18,006 nt of DNA from Verrucomicrobia bacterium UBA3761 (GCA_002371135.1 DFGB01000074.1:67283-85288); one strand, 5' to 3'. Numbered from the stretch's first letter, positions 1-8,094 are shown. Numbers and translations: made by a program. Notes: generated by a model from the sequence alone, not told the origin.

Positions 1-266
1 GCCACGCCGCCGCCGCGCCACACGGGCGACTGGCGGAAGCCCGCACGCGCATTGCCCGTGCCCTTCTGCTTCCAAGGCTTCTTGTTCGAGCCGGCGACTT
101 CGCCCTTGCCCTTCGTGCAGGCCGTGCCGGCCCTGAGGGCGTTGCGGATCGCCGTCACGGCGTCCTTCACCGCCTGTTCGCCCTTGTCGAGCGTGAGAAC
201 CGCATCATCGACGGCGATGTCGGCTCCGGCCGCTCCGGCAGCCGTATATGTCTTGACCGTTGCCAT
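1..266 (-). CDS. rplD: 50S ribosomal protein L4, N-terminal part (cut by window edge)
   Basis: Reading the minus strand from the ATG at 266 gives 88 codons that start MATVKTYTAAG and continue to the window edge. Residues about 60-87 carry the L4 hallmark: a GSNKKPWKQKGTGNARAG stretch followed by the R-x-S-P-x-W-R-G-G-G-V motif. This is the base of the long loop that lines the peptide exit tunnel. In Enterobacteria L4 also represses its own S10 operon; whether that holds here is unknown. The start codon lies only 3 bp beyond the rplC stop, and gene order rpsJ-rplC-rplD is the standard S10 operon order. The C-terminal half lies outside the window. Confidence 0.93.
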   Translation of the reverse strand, partial: MATVKTYTAAGAAGADIAVDDAVLTLDKGEQAVKDAVTAIRNALRAGTACTKGKGEVAGSNKKPWKQKGTGNARAGFRQSPVWRGGGV

Positions 267-269
267 GGC

Positions 270-932
270 TTACTTGGCCCCCTTCTTCGCCTTGGCGGCG
301 ATTGCATTGTTCTTGAGGGACTTGCGGACGATCACAACGCCGTTGCGGGCGCCGGGAACGGAACCCTTGACGAGGATCGCATTGTCTTCGGGGCGAATCT
401 GGACGACCTCGAGGTTGACGGCCTTGCGGTTCACATCACCCATGTGGCCGGGCATCTTCTTGCCCTTTTCAATCCAACCGGGGAGGTCGCGCGCTGCGAG
501 ACCGCCCGTGCGGCGCTTGGAGTGGCCGCCGTGCGTCATGTTGCCGCCGGCGAAATTGTAGCGCTTGAGGACGCCCGCGAAACCGCGGCCCTTCGTCACG
601 CCAGTCACATCCACATACTTCACGCCTTCGAAATTCGCAACCGTGATCGCATCGCCGACCTTGACCTCTTCGCCCGCGTCGAGCGCGAACTCCTTGAGGA
701 CCTTCTTGGCGCCGACCCCGGCCTTTTCGAAATGCTTCTGCTGGGCCTTGGCGAGGCGCTGCGGCTTCTGATCGCCGAATCCGAGCTGGGCGGCCACGTA
801 GCCATCCTTCTCGAGCGTCTTCAGCTGCACCACCGGGCACGGACCCACTTCAATCACGGTCACGCACGTGCGATTGCCTTCCGCATCGAACACCTGCGTC
901 ATGCCGACTTTCTTGCCGATCAATCCTTCCAT
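270..932 (-). CDS. rplC: 50S ribosomal protein L3
   Basis: The product is 220 residues starting MEGLIGKKVGMTQVF, the usual bacterial L3 N-terminus. An open frame continues upstream to 1025, but the ATG at 932 is chosen because it has a strong AGGAGG ribosome site 4-5 bases upstream and starts at the conserved L3 N-terminus. The internal segments G-V-T-K-G-R-G-F-A-G-V-L-K-R and K-G-K-K-M-P-G-H-M-G are L3 signatures. L3 is an early assembly protein of the large subunit whose extension reaches the peptidyl-transferase centre. Residues 143-150 (GGLAARDL) sit where most bacteria have GSIGQ or similar, so the glutamine methylated by PrmB in E. coli appears absent. The rpsJ stop overlaps the ribosome site, so the two genes are tightly coupled. 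Confidence 0.96.
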   Translation of the reverse strand: MEGLIGKKVGMTQVFDAEGNRTCVTVIEVGPCPVVQLKTLEKDGYVAAQLGFGDQKPQRLAKAQQKHFEKAGVGAKKVLKEFALDAGEEVKVGDAITVANFEGVKYVDVTGVTKGRGFAGVLKRYNFAGGNMTHGGHSKRRTGGLAARDLPGWIEKGKKMPGHMGDVNRKAVNLEVVQIRPEDNAILVKGSVPGARNGVVIVRKSLKNNAIAAKAKKGAK

Positions 933-942
933 CTCGTCCTCC

Positions 943-1251
943 TTAGACCTTGATGGTGATGTCGACGCCGGCGGGCAGATTGAGCTTCTTGAGCTCGTCG
1001 ATCGTCTGCGCCGTGGGATTGACAATGTCGAGAAGGCGCTTGTGCGTCCTCATCTCGAATTGATCCATGGACTTCTTGTCGACGTTTGGCGATCTGTTGA
1101 CCGTAAAACGTTCGATGCGCGTCGGGAGCGGGATCGGCCCGACAATCTGCGCACCCGTGCTGCGGGCCGTATCGATGATACCACCGACGGCCTGATCCAG
1201 AACCCTTGCATCGTAGGCCTGGAGACGGATGCGGACTCTTTGCTGTTGCAT
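943..1251 (-). CDS. rpsJ: 30S ribosomal protein S10
   Basis: The 102-residue product begins MQQQRVRIRLQAYDARVLDQ and contains T-G-A-Q-I-V-G-P-I-P-L-P-T and the E-M-R-T-H-K-R-L-L-D-I segment, both diagnostic of S10. Length matches the family (about 100-105 residues). S10 sits in the 30S head and, as NusE, also takes part in transcription antitermination with NusB in studied bacteria. It is the first gene of the operon here: no rpsL, rpsG, fusA or tuf precedes it, and the next gene upstream runs in the opposite direction. An AAGGA ribosome site lies about 10 bases before the ATG. A candidate promoter and a roughly 240-nt leader lie upstream. Confidence 0.96.
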   Translation of the reverse strand: MQQQRVRIRLQAYDARVLDQAVGGIIDTARSTGAQIVGPIPLPTRIERFTVNRSPNVDKKSMDQFEMRTHKRLLDIVNPTAQTIDELKKLNLPAGVDITIKV

Positions 1252-1389
1252 CTCTATCTTTCCTTGTGTTCTTCGTTTCCTGCGTGCGACTTTCCTCGCT
1301 TTCGACGCGCTCCACCCGGAGTTGGCGCCGTGGACCCGTTGGGCGTCCCGCGCGCGGTTTCGTCGCCGCCGCAGTCTTCCGACATAGGA

Positions 1390-1426
1390 AAACGCCCGCG
1401 ATTGCCGTTCGCAACCATGGGCGTTT
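1390..1426 (-). promoter_or_regulatory. Two-level hairpin in the S10 operon leader (candidate attenuator)
   Basis: On the transcribed (minus) strand AAACGCCC pairs with GGGCGTTT over 8 bp. Between them a second stem, GCGA with TCGC, lies directly against the outer stem on the 3' side. The 3' arm ends in a short T run (GTTTT), as in a weak intrinsic terminator. It lies about 70-100 nt after the predicted transcription start and about 140 nt before rpsJ. S10 leaders in E. coli are controlled by L4 binding and attenuation; any equivalence here is inference. Confidence 0.35.
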
Positions 1427-1499
1427 CAAGTCCACAATCGCGACGCGGCGGGCCTTGCTCGCCCGTATCGCTAGACCTTCCTAGGGGAAGTAGAGGGAT

Positions 1500-1529
1500 A
1501 TTATACCAAAAACCCCGCCTCCAGCGCAA
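1500..1529 (-). promoter_or_regulatory. Sigma70-type promoter for the S10 operon
   Basis: On the minus strand a perfect TATAAT (1505-1500) is preceded by TGG, so it is an extended -10. TTGCGC (1529-1524) lies 18 bp upstream as a weak -35. The predicted start near 1493 leaves a leader of about 240 nt before rpsJ. No other -10 of this quality is seen in the gap on this strand. Confidence 0.5.
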
Positions 1530-1571
1530 GGGGGTATTTCAGGGTTTTTCAACTTAATTAAAAGGAGAAAA

Positions 1572-1680
1572 AAGGAGGCGCGGCTTCAGCCGCGCACCCC
1601 TGCCAGGGCAGGCGCTTCGCGGACAGCCTTCGGCAGGGAGATGCTCCCCTGTCGCCAGCGCCGCGCTCAAACAGAGCGGC
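1572..1680. repeat. Intergenic palindrome cluster, copy 1 of a GCGCGGC hairpin element
   Basis: The core 1578-1595 is a near-perfect palindrome, GCGCGGC with loop TTCA and GCCGCGC. The flanked 26-bp string 1572-1597 recurs with one mismatch at 13628-13653. More hairpins follow: CTGCC-A-GGGCAG near 1600-1612, GCC-TTC-GGC near 1626-1634, a GGAG/CTCC stem near 1637-1648, and GCCGCGCTC with GAGCGGC at 1660-1680. The cluster lies between divergent promoters, so it is not a simple operon terminator. With the promoters and the S10 leader it accounts for the 528-bp gap 1252-1779. I see no convincing gene in that gap. Confidence 0.7.
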
Positions 1681-1730
1681 AACACTGAAATTCCCCAAAT
1701 GCGTTGTCCTGGTGATTTCCGGCGGGCCAC

Positions 1731-1760
1731 TTGACCCGCGGGGATGCAAAATGGTATAAT
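1731..1760 (+). promoter_or_regulatory. Sigma70-type promoter for the pgpA gene row
   Basis: TTGACC (1731-1736) and a perfect TATAAT (1755-1760) are separated by 18 bp, and the -10 is extended by TGG. The expected transcription start near 1767 is only about 13 nt before the pgpA ATG, leaving almost no leader and no Shine-Dalgarno. This is the best promoter match in the window on the plus strand. Confidence 0.65.
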
Positions 1761-1779
1761 ACGCGAACTTTTCCCATGA

Positions 1780-2304
1780 ATGACAATGCATAAAGAACAA
1801 CAAATACAAATAGCACGCGAATACACCGGACGGACTTGGGGGGAGAAGCTGTGCCTTTTCGCGGCGACCGGGTTCGGTCTCGGGCTGTATGCACCGTTCG
1901 CGCCCGGCACTTTCGGCAGCATCCCGGGCGTGATTCTGGCGTATTTGACGACCAGCCTGCCGTTTGCCATCCAGGTCCCCTTCTGCCTCACGCTGACTCT
2001 GGCCGCGATACCGGTCTGCGACCAGGCCGAGAGACTTCTCGGCATAAAAGACGACGGGCGCATCAGCGCCGACGAATGGCTCCTTTTCCCGATTGCGCTC
2101 ATCGGCATCCCCGTCTGGAATCTCCCATGGTGGTCGATGCTCGTCTTTTTCTGCGTGACAAGAGCCGTGGACATCATCAAACCGCCGCCGGCGCGCGCTC
2201 TTCAATCGATTCCCGGCGGCAAGGGCATAGTGATAGACGACTTCATCGCGAACCTCTATTCACTCGCAATCAACTGGACACTCTACATCCTCGTATTCAG
2301 ATGA
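1780..2304 (+). CDS. pgpA: Phosphatidylglycerophosphatase A
   Basis: This 174-residue membrane protein matches the PgpA family, which dephosphorylates phosphatidylglycerol phosphate to phosphatidylglycerol at the inner membrane. Visible motifs are A-P-G-T-F-G-S-I-P-G (residues 41-50), D-G-R-I-S-A-D-E-W (92-100, with the acidic pair D98-E99), D-I-I-K-P-P-P (131-137) and P-G-G-K-G-I-V-I-D-D (145-154). Hydrophobic segments lie near residues 48-79, 102-125 and 155-172. The start is uncertain between ATG 1780 and ATG 1786; neither has a ribosome site, consistent with the very short leader predicted from the promoter at 1731-1760. The stop overlaps the trmB start by 4 bp (ATGA). The product feeds phosphatidylglycerol to lipoprotein maturation, completed by Lnt encoded 3 kb downstream. 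Confidence 0.93.
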   Translation: MTMHKEQQIQIAREYTGRTWGEKLCLFAATGFGLGLYAPFAPGTFGSIPGVILAYLTTSLPFAIQVPFCLTLTLAAIPVCDQAERLLGIKDDGRISADEWLLFPIALIGIPVWNLPWWSMLVFFCVTRAVDIIKPPPARALQSIPGGKGIVIDDFIANLYSLAINWTLYILVFR

Positions 2305-2984
2305 CACCCGACACCGAGCACTCCATAATCCGGGTCGCGGACCCGTGCCGGCCGCTCGAGTTCGACCTCTCGCGTCCGCTGGAGATAGAAGTCGGCTGCG
2401 GCAGCGGCGGCTTTCTTACACGCCGCGCGGCCGCGCATCCGGAATGCGACTTCCTCGGCATCGAACGCATGCTGGGGCGCGTGAGGAGTTTCGCCGGCAA
2501 GTGCGCCCGCGCAAAGTTGAAAAACGCGAAAGTGCTGCGCCTCGAAGCGCTTTACACCTTCCACTACCTCCTTCCCGCGCACCACGCCAGACGCGTCTAC
2601 GTCTTCTTCCCCGACCCCTGGCCGAAGAAGAAGCACCACTCCCACCGGCTGTTCGGTCCGAAATTCCTCTCGGCGCTGTGGAAGAGGCTGGAAATCGGCG
2701 GGCGAATCGAATTCGCCACCGACCATCGCGAATATTTCGAGGCGGTAAGAGAATGGTTCGCCGCCGATGCGCGCTACGAAGAGGTGGAGCCGATGCCGCG
2801 GCCGCCGGAGACGTGGACCGAATTCGAGGCCGCCTTCCGCGCCGAAGGCCTGCCGATCCACTCCGCCGCATGGAAGACCCTTCCCGCCGACGACTCGCCG
2901 CTCGCGCCGCTGACAATCCCGCCGGAGGCCGAACCGCGCGAGGGCGTCAAGCGCCGCTACGACGTCGAGGAGGTTGCTGAATGA
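2301..2984 (+). CDS. trmB: tRNA (guanine-N7-)-methyltransferase
   Basis: TrmB transfers a methyl group from S-adenosylmethionine to G46 in the variable loop of tRNA. The 227-residue product has the SAM-binding loop E-V-G-C-G-S-G-G-F (residues 30-38), an acidic G-I-E after the second strand, the family signature F-P-D-P-W-P-K-K-K-H (around D105) and T-D-H-R-E-Y further on. The open frame extends far upstream inside pgpA. The ATG at 2301 is chosen because it overlaps the pgpA stop as ATGA and places the SAM motif at the usual distance. No ribosome site is seen, so coupling to pgpA translation is likely. The C-terminus is somewhat extended and Pro/Glu-rich. It ends in another ATGA overlap with the next gene. 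Confidence 0.93.
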   Translation: MTPDTEHSIIRVADPCRPLEFDLSRPLEIEVGCGSGGFLTRRAAAHPECDFLGIERMLGRVRSFAGKCARAKLKNAKVLRLEALYTFHYLLPAHHARRVYVFFPDPWPKKKHHSHRLFGPKFLSALWKRLEIGGRIEFATDHREYFEAVREWFAADARYEEVEPMPRPPETWTEFEAAFRAEGLPIHSAAWKTLPADDSPLAPLTIPPEAEPREGVKRRYDVEEVAE

Positions 2985-5230
2985 CGGACGGCGTGGAACT
3001 GCTTTCTCCCGCCGGAGATTTCGAAACGGCGCTCGCGGCGTTCGCCTACGGCGCCGATGCGGTCTACTGCGGCTTGCAGGATTATTCCGCCCGGGCATTC
3101 GCGAAGAACCTTGCCACGGACGAGTTGCGCCGCCTGCTGCGCGTGGCGCACGCGCCAGAACGGACGCGTCTAGGGGGCGGCAGGAAGGTATACATCACTT
3201 TCAACACGCTCGTCGATGCGCACGGCATCCCCGACGCGACCTCGCGCCTCGCAGAACTCGAATCGCTGGGCGTGGACGGCATAATCGTGCAGGACCTCGG
3301 CATCGCCAAAATCGCGCGAGAGCGCTTCCCCGGCCTTGAACTGCACGCCTCCACGCAGCTCGTAGCACACAACCTGGAAGGCGTCCTCGCGCTCAAGGAT
3401 CTCGGCTTCAAGCGCGTCGTTCTCGCCCGCGAAACGAGCCTCGCCGAAGTGGAATCGATCGTGCGGCGGTGCGGAGTGGAGATTGAGTGCTTCATCCACG
3501 GCGCGCTTTGCTATTCGCTTTCCGGGCTGTGCCTGTATTCGGCCATGGAGCACGGCCGCAGCGGCAACCGCGGGCGCTGCGCGTATTCGTGCCGCGGCGC
3601 GTGCACCAAGGAGAACCGCCAGGCGGGCCACCCGTTTTCGATGAAAGACCTGCGCCTCGGCGAGGATGCGCGCCGCCTCGCGCGGGCCGGAGTCAAGTCG
3701 CTCAAGATCGAGGGCCGCATGAAGAGCCCCCTCTATGTCGCGAGCGTCACGAAATACTACCGCGAAATCCTCGACGGCGTCCATCCGCGAACCGTCACCG
3801 AAGCCGACCTCGAGACCGTATTTTCCCGCGAGACGACGAAACTCTATTTCGACGGGCGCGAGGCGGGGCGCGAGAGCGGCGTCGACGGCGTTCCGCCCGG
3901 CCATGCCGGCGCGCGGATAGGCGCCGTCAAACGCATCACACGCGACCGCGAAGGCCGCCGCTGGCTGCGCTTCCACACTCTCAGGGCGCTCGAAAAACAC
4001 GACGGCATCCAATTCGCCCCGCACGCCTCGGACGACGGCGGCGAAAAGCGCGAGGGGTTCGGCATAACGCTCATGCGCAAGGCGATCTCCCGCGCGCCGG
4101 TGTTCGAAGTCGCCGCCGGCGAGGATGTCGAATTGCTGCTGCCGGACGAAGGCTTCGCGAACATCCGCCAGGGCGACGACGTGTTCCTCGCGATGTCCAA
4201 CACCGTGAAGAACAAATTCCCGCTGCCGTCGTATCGTCCGGGCGACTGGCCCGGAACGCGCGTCATCGACGTCGAACTGCGCCTCGCGCGCAACGCAATA
4301 ACGGCGAAAGCGGGCGACTGCGAAGTCGCCATCGAAGGCGACTTCACCCCTGCGCACAACCCGGCCGCGACCCCGGAGGCGTGCAAAAAGGCATTCTCGC
4401 GCCTTGGCGAGAGCGACTGGCGCCTTGGCGAACTGCGCCTCGACGACCCGGATCGTCTGTTCGCACCGATGAGCGTGTTGAACGACCTCCGCCGCCGCCT
4501 GGTGGCGGAGCTGGAGGAAAGAGGAAAGCGGGAAGAGGAAGCCGGGACTACCTGGACATCAGGCTACACAGAAGTCCCAGACGTCCCATATGTCCCGGCA
4601 GTCCCGACACCCTCGACCATCAAGCTCCGCTTCGGCCAGACAGAGCCGGAAGGAGAGTGGCGCGAAAGAATAATAGAAATCGCCTCCAGCCTCAGGCCAG
4701 ATGCGCTGGGACCGGCCCGGGACGACACCCGCCTCGCCCTCCCCGTATACACGCCGGAAGCGCAATACCCCGCCCTCCGCACGCTCGTCAAGGGATTGCT
4801 GCATCGCGGCTGGAAACGCTGGGAGGCGGCCGACCTTGCAGGCGTCCGCATGCTGCGCTCGCTCGGCGTCGAGGATATCTCCGCCGACTGGACGCTATAC
4901 GCATTCAACGCCTGCGCCCTTGAATCGCTCGCCGGATACGGCGTGAAAAGGTTCGTCGCAAGTCCGGAAAATTCGCAGGAAAACCTCGACTTCCTCGCCG
5001 AAGGCGGCTATGACGTCGAATTTCTCGAGCGCCAATCGACGCCGCTTTTCATTTCGCTCAACGAACCCGCCGGCGGCACAGGAATCTACAAAACTTCCGA
5101 TTCCGGGGAAATCGCCGTATTCGAAAAGGCCGGCCTTTACATCACGACCCGCCCGGAGCCGCGCCGGTTCCACACGCCAGAAGGCCGTCCGACGCGCATC
5201 GACATATCGTGGGACGCGGACAGAATCTAG
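2981..5230 (+). CDS. Peptidase U32 family protein, RlhA (YdcP)-like
   Basis: The 749-residue product starts with the U32 hallmark E-L-L-S-P-A-G-D-F-E-T-A. It has the family signature E-C-F-I-H-G-A-L-C (169-177) and four cysteines, C177, C184, C200 and C204, in the C-x6-C-x15-C-x3-C spacing of U32 proteins. Despite the name, studied members (RlhA, TrhP) hydroxylate rRNA or tRNA with prephenate and probably an Fe-S cluster rather than digest protein. RlhA makes 5-hydroxycytidine in 23S rRNA. The order is catalytic domain (about 1-300), a DUF3656-like domain (about 370-515, ending V-L-N-D-L-R-R-R) and a C-terminal U32-like domain (about 555-749). Residues 511-545 between them are low complexity and come from short tandem repeats, including four x-V-P units. 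GAGGAGG 7 bases before the ATG supports the start. The stop codon TAG belongs to a CTAG array. RlhA versus another U32 subgroup is not settled. Confidence 0.85.
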   Translation: MTDGVELLSPAGDFETALAAFAYGADAVYCGLQDYSARAFAKNLATDELRRLLRVAHAPERTRLGGGRKVYITFNTLVDAHGIPDATSRLAELESLGVDGIIVQDLGIAKIARERFPGLELHASTQLVAHNLEGVLALKDLGFKRVVLARETSLAEVESIVRRCGVEIECFIHGALCYSLSGLCLYSAMEHGRSGNRGRCAYSCRGACTKENRQAGHPFSMKDLRLGEDARRLARAGVKSLKIEGRMKSPLYVASVTKYYREILDGVHPRTVTEADLETVFSRETTKLYFDGREAGRESGVDGVPPGHAGARIGAVKRITRDREGRRWLRFHTLRALEKHDGIQFAPHASDDGGEKREGFGITLMRKAISRAPVFEVAAGEDVELLLPDEGFANIRQGDDVFLAMSNTVKNKFPLPSYRPGDWPGTRVIDVELRLARNAITAKAGDCEVAIEGDFTPAHNPAATPEACKKAFSRLGESDWRLGELRLDDPDRLFAPMSVLNDLRRRLVAELEERGKREEEAGTTWTSGYTEVPDVPYVPAVPTPSTIKLRFGQTEPEGEWRERIIEIASSLRPDALGPARDDTRLALPVYTPEAQYPALRTLVKGLLHRGWKRWEAADLAGVRMLRSLGVEDISADWTLYAFNACALESLAGYGVKRFVASPENSQENLDFLAEGGYDVEFLERQSTPLFISLNEPAGGTGIYKTSDSGEIAVFEKAGLYITTRPEPRRFHTPEGRPTRIDISWDADRI
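4513..4608. repeat. Short-period tandem repeats inside the U32 gene
   Basis: Two arrays lie back to back in the interdomain linker. From 4513 to about 4540 a purine-rich 7-bp unit of GAGGAAA type repeats about four times. From 4574 GTCCC recurs at 4574, 4583, 4592 and 4601, an exact 9-bp period that encodes x-Val-Pro repeats (residues 532-542). A GGGAC near 4543 is the inverted form of the second unit. The reading frame stays open because 9 is a multiple of 3. Confidence 0.8.
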
Positions 5231-5262
5231 AAGATCTAGACAGTCTAGAAGAACTAGAAAAT
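5227..5262. repeat. CTAG nonamer array between the U32 gene and lnt
   Basis: CTAG occurs at 5227, 5236, 5245 and 5254, an exact 9-bp period over four units of CTAGAAGAT type. The first unit supplies the TAG stop of the U32 gene. It fills most of the 52-bp gap before lnt. TCTAGA is itself palindromic, so the array can pair with itself on either strand. Confidence 0.8.
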
Positions 5263-5282
5263 TTAAATGTAGAATTATTTCC

Positions 5283-6867
5283 ATGGGTCTTCGCGAGATA
5301 ATACGGTTCGCCAAGAAAGCGGCGTGGTTGCTGCCCGGGTTTCTCCTATGGGCGGCGTTCGTGCCATTGGCGGAAAAGACGAACGTGCTCTTCGCGCTCG
5401 CGCCGCTGATGTTCGCCACCCGCCGCGCCCTGAGGCCGCGCGACGCGGCTTGGCTGTGGTTCAAGAACGGGCTTCTTTTCTGGGTGCTGACGCTCTCGTG
5501 GATGCCGGCGATCGTCAAAAACGGCGGGCCTGCGCCGCTCGTCGTACTCGGCTGGGGTGCTCTCGCGGCATATTGCGCACTCTACTTCTGGCTCTACGGA
5601 TGGCTCGCCGCGTCATTCTGGGACTGGGCGAAACGCGGGGCGTATTGGCGGCGGCTGGCGACGCTGGTCGCGGCAGAGCCGCTCTTGTGGGCCGGGCTTG
5701 AAATCGTCCGCAGCCGCCTTGGCGGCGGGTTCGCGTGGAATCAGCTGGGCGTGGTGGCGGCAAACGGCGGCTTCGCATCGCCTGCGGCGCTGGGCGGCGT
5801 GTATCTGATCGGCATGCTCATCATCCTCGTCAACGGAACGCTCGCCTCGATTGCCGAGAGAGTGCTCGCTCCCGTCCTGCGGCTCGTGCAATACTGGAAA
5901 ACTCCGGGCTGGGCGAGAAGCCTCGAGACGGCGGTGCCGCTCGCCATCGTCCTCGCGACATACTCGATCGCAAACGGCGTCGTGAACGCCGGAGGAACCG
6001 AGCCGCCGCGCAGATTGCGCGCCGCGCTAGTCCAGCGCAACTTCCCGTGCGTATTTTCATCAAAGCAAGAGAACCCCGTGGAAGCATACGGGAAACTCGT
6101 GGAAAACTTCTCCCTCCTCAAACCCGACATCATCATCTTGAGCGAAAGCGCGCTCGCCGAAATCGGAGAAATCGGTTCGGCGAACGCGGAAAAGTTCACC
6201 GCCTGGCTGCGCGCGAAGACCGGCGCCCGCGCGGTGCTCGCGGGCGGCTCCAGGCGCGACGGACTCGGCCGCGCCTACAACTCCGCCGCGCTCTACTCCG
6301 CCGACGCGCCTCTCCAAGTCTACGACAAAAACCACCTCGTCCCCTTCGGCGAATTCATCCCCTTCGACAAAACTTTCCCCGCCCTCCAGCGCCTCGCGCC
6401 GGTAGGAAGCTGCACGCCGGGCGAACCGAAACTGCTCGACTTCGACGGCATCAAGCTGGGCGTGGCGATATGCTTCGAAGATACAGACTCCGCGCAAATC
6501 CGGCGCATGGCGGCATCTGGCGCCGACGCGCTCGTCTTCATCACCAACGACAGCTGGTTCTCGCAATCCGACGAAACAATAGACCACGTCTGGCAGTCGA
6601 CCGCCCGCGCGGTGGAAACGGGACTGCCGGTGCTGAGGACGGGAAATTCTGGCGTGACCCTCGCAATGACGCCGCAAGGCGTCGCCACAACCCTCTCCGG
6701 CGACGCGCGCCGCCCGGCGATCGACATCCCCGGCGCCATGCTCGAAACCGCCATAATCGCGCCCGGCAAGCGCAAAACCCCGTATGTCCGTATGGGCGAC
6801 AAACCCATTTTTATTTCTTTTCTACTTCTCATAACCGCCTTGGTTATGGTAAAATATAAAGCACATC

Positions 6868-6875
<8 letters not shown>
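5283..6875 (+). CDS. lnt: Apolipoprotein N-acyltransferase
   Basis: Lnt adds the third acyl chain to the N-terminal cysteine of lipoproteins at the periplasmic face of the inner membrane. This is the last maturation step in diderms. The 530-residue product has about six N-terminal hydrophobic segments within residues 12-240 and then a nitrilase-type domain. The catalytic triad is visible: E288 in L-S-E-S-A, K349 in Y-D-K-N-H-L-V-P-F-G-E-F and C397 in G-V-A-I-C-F-E. These match E267, K335 and C387 of the E. coli enzyme in motif and spacing. N-D-S-W-F and T-G-N-S-G-V follow, and a last membrane segment lies near 510-525. The frame is open upstream to 5010; the ATG at 5283 is the first after the U32 gene and the repeat array, and gives the expected length. 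No Shine-Dalgarno is seen. The 3' end overlaps the next gene by 8 bp. Confidence 0.93.
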
Positions 6876-7370
<495 letters not shown>

Positions 7371-7374
<4 letters not shown>

Positions 7375-8036
7375 AGCCCAAGGCGTTTCTATTCGACTTC
7401 GACGGGACGCTCGTCGACACCGAGGCCGCATGGACGCGCGCCATCGTCGACCTCGTCGTCACGCGCGGCGGGAGGACTTCCTTCTCCCGCATCCTCCCCG
7501 CCGTCGTCGGACGCAATTGGCTTGATATCGACCGCTATCTCCACCGCGAATACCCCTGCCTCGGCGACTCTACGCCAATGCAGGACGCAATCGAGTTGAG
7601 GAAATTCTACAACCGCCGCGCGAAAGACCAGCGCGCGCTGACGATCAAGTCCTCGGTCGACTTCTTCCTCAAGGCCGCCGCAGTCGCCCCGTGCGCCATC
7701 GTCTCCGGCTCGCCGCACGACGATGTCGCCGCAATGGTCTCGCTCCTCGGCATCGCCGACAAGACTGCGTTCGTCCTCGGCGCCGGCGAATACGACGAAG
7801 GCAAGCCCAGCCCCAGCGGCTACCTCAAGGCAGCCGAAATCCTGGGCGTATTCCCGGAAGACTGCATCGTCGTGGAAGACTCCACCGTCGGCGTCCAGGC
7901 GGGCGTCGCCGCAGGCATGCGCGTCCTCGCTCTCAACCGCCGCAAGGATTTCCCGCAGGATGTCGAAGGTGCCACATGGGTCGTCGACGACCTCGCCTCG
8001 GTAGACCTCGAATGCTTGTTTGAGTTGAAAAGTTGA
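7371..8036 (+). CDS. HAD-superfamily phosphatase (beta-phosphoglucomutase-like)
   Basis: All four HAD motifs are present in 221 residues: D9-x-D11-G-T (nucleophile and acid/base), S112 in I-V-S-G-S, K145 in E-G-K-P-S-P and E169-D170 in V-E-D-S-T-V-G. The helical insert between motifs I and II is the C1 cap type seen in beta-phosphoglucomutase and phosphoglycolate phosphatase relatives. The substrate cannot be read from the sequence; a small phosphorylated sugar is the usual guess. Translation is probably coupled to the SEC-C gene through the ATGA overlap. The last three residues, L-K-S, and the TGA stop come from an 8-bp repeat (GTTGAAAA type), so the natural C-terminus may have been rewritten. 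Confidence 0.87.
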
Positions 8037-8092
8037 ATAGCCAAACGCCAAATCGCTTTTCAACATTTCAACTTTTCGACCTTTCAACTTTC
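8024..8092. repeat. Inverted octamer array (GTTGAAAA / TTTTCAAC)
   Basis: GTTG at 8024 and 8032 begins two units on the left. On the right the CAAC-type core occurs at 8061, 8069, 8077 (as CGAC) and 8085, an exact 8-bp period. The two sides are reverse complements across a spacer of about 20 bp, so the transcript could form a long AU-rich hairpin. The array covers the whole 58-bp gap plus the end of the HAD gene, and stops 2-3 bases before the GTG of the next gene. Confidence 0.8.
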
Positions 8093-8094
8093 CC

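Noticed and set aside
1254..1420. Minus-strand frame in the S10 leader (MVANGNRGRFPM...)
   Set aside because: It has no ribosome site and no recognisable similarity and covers the proposed leader hairpin. It is more likely non-coding leader.
1836..2300. Upstream extension of the trmB reading frame
   Set aside because: It lies in another frame of pgpA, is Arg/Pro-rich, and ends at the ATG that overlaps the pgpA stop. It is not part of TrmB.
3170..4357. Long open frame of 395 codons on the minus strand opposite the U32 gene
   Set aside because: It is antisense to a clearly conserved gene and arises because high GC at third codon positions removes stops. The product is compositionally biased and matches nothing.
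2981..5230. A secreted collagenase, the common database label for U32 proteins
   Set aside because: There is no signal peptide, and the four-cysteine layout is that of RNA-hydroxylating U32 members, so a protease role is not supported.
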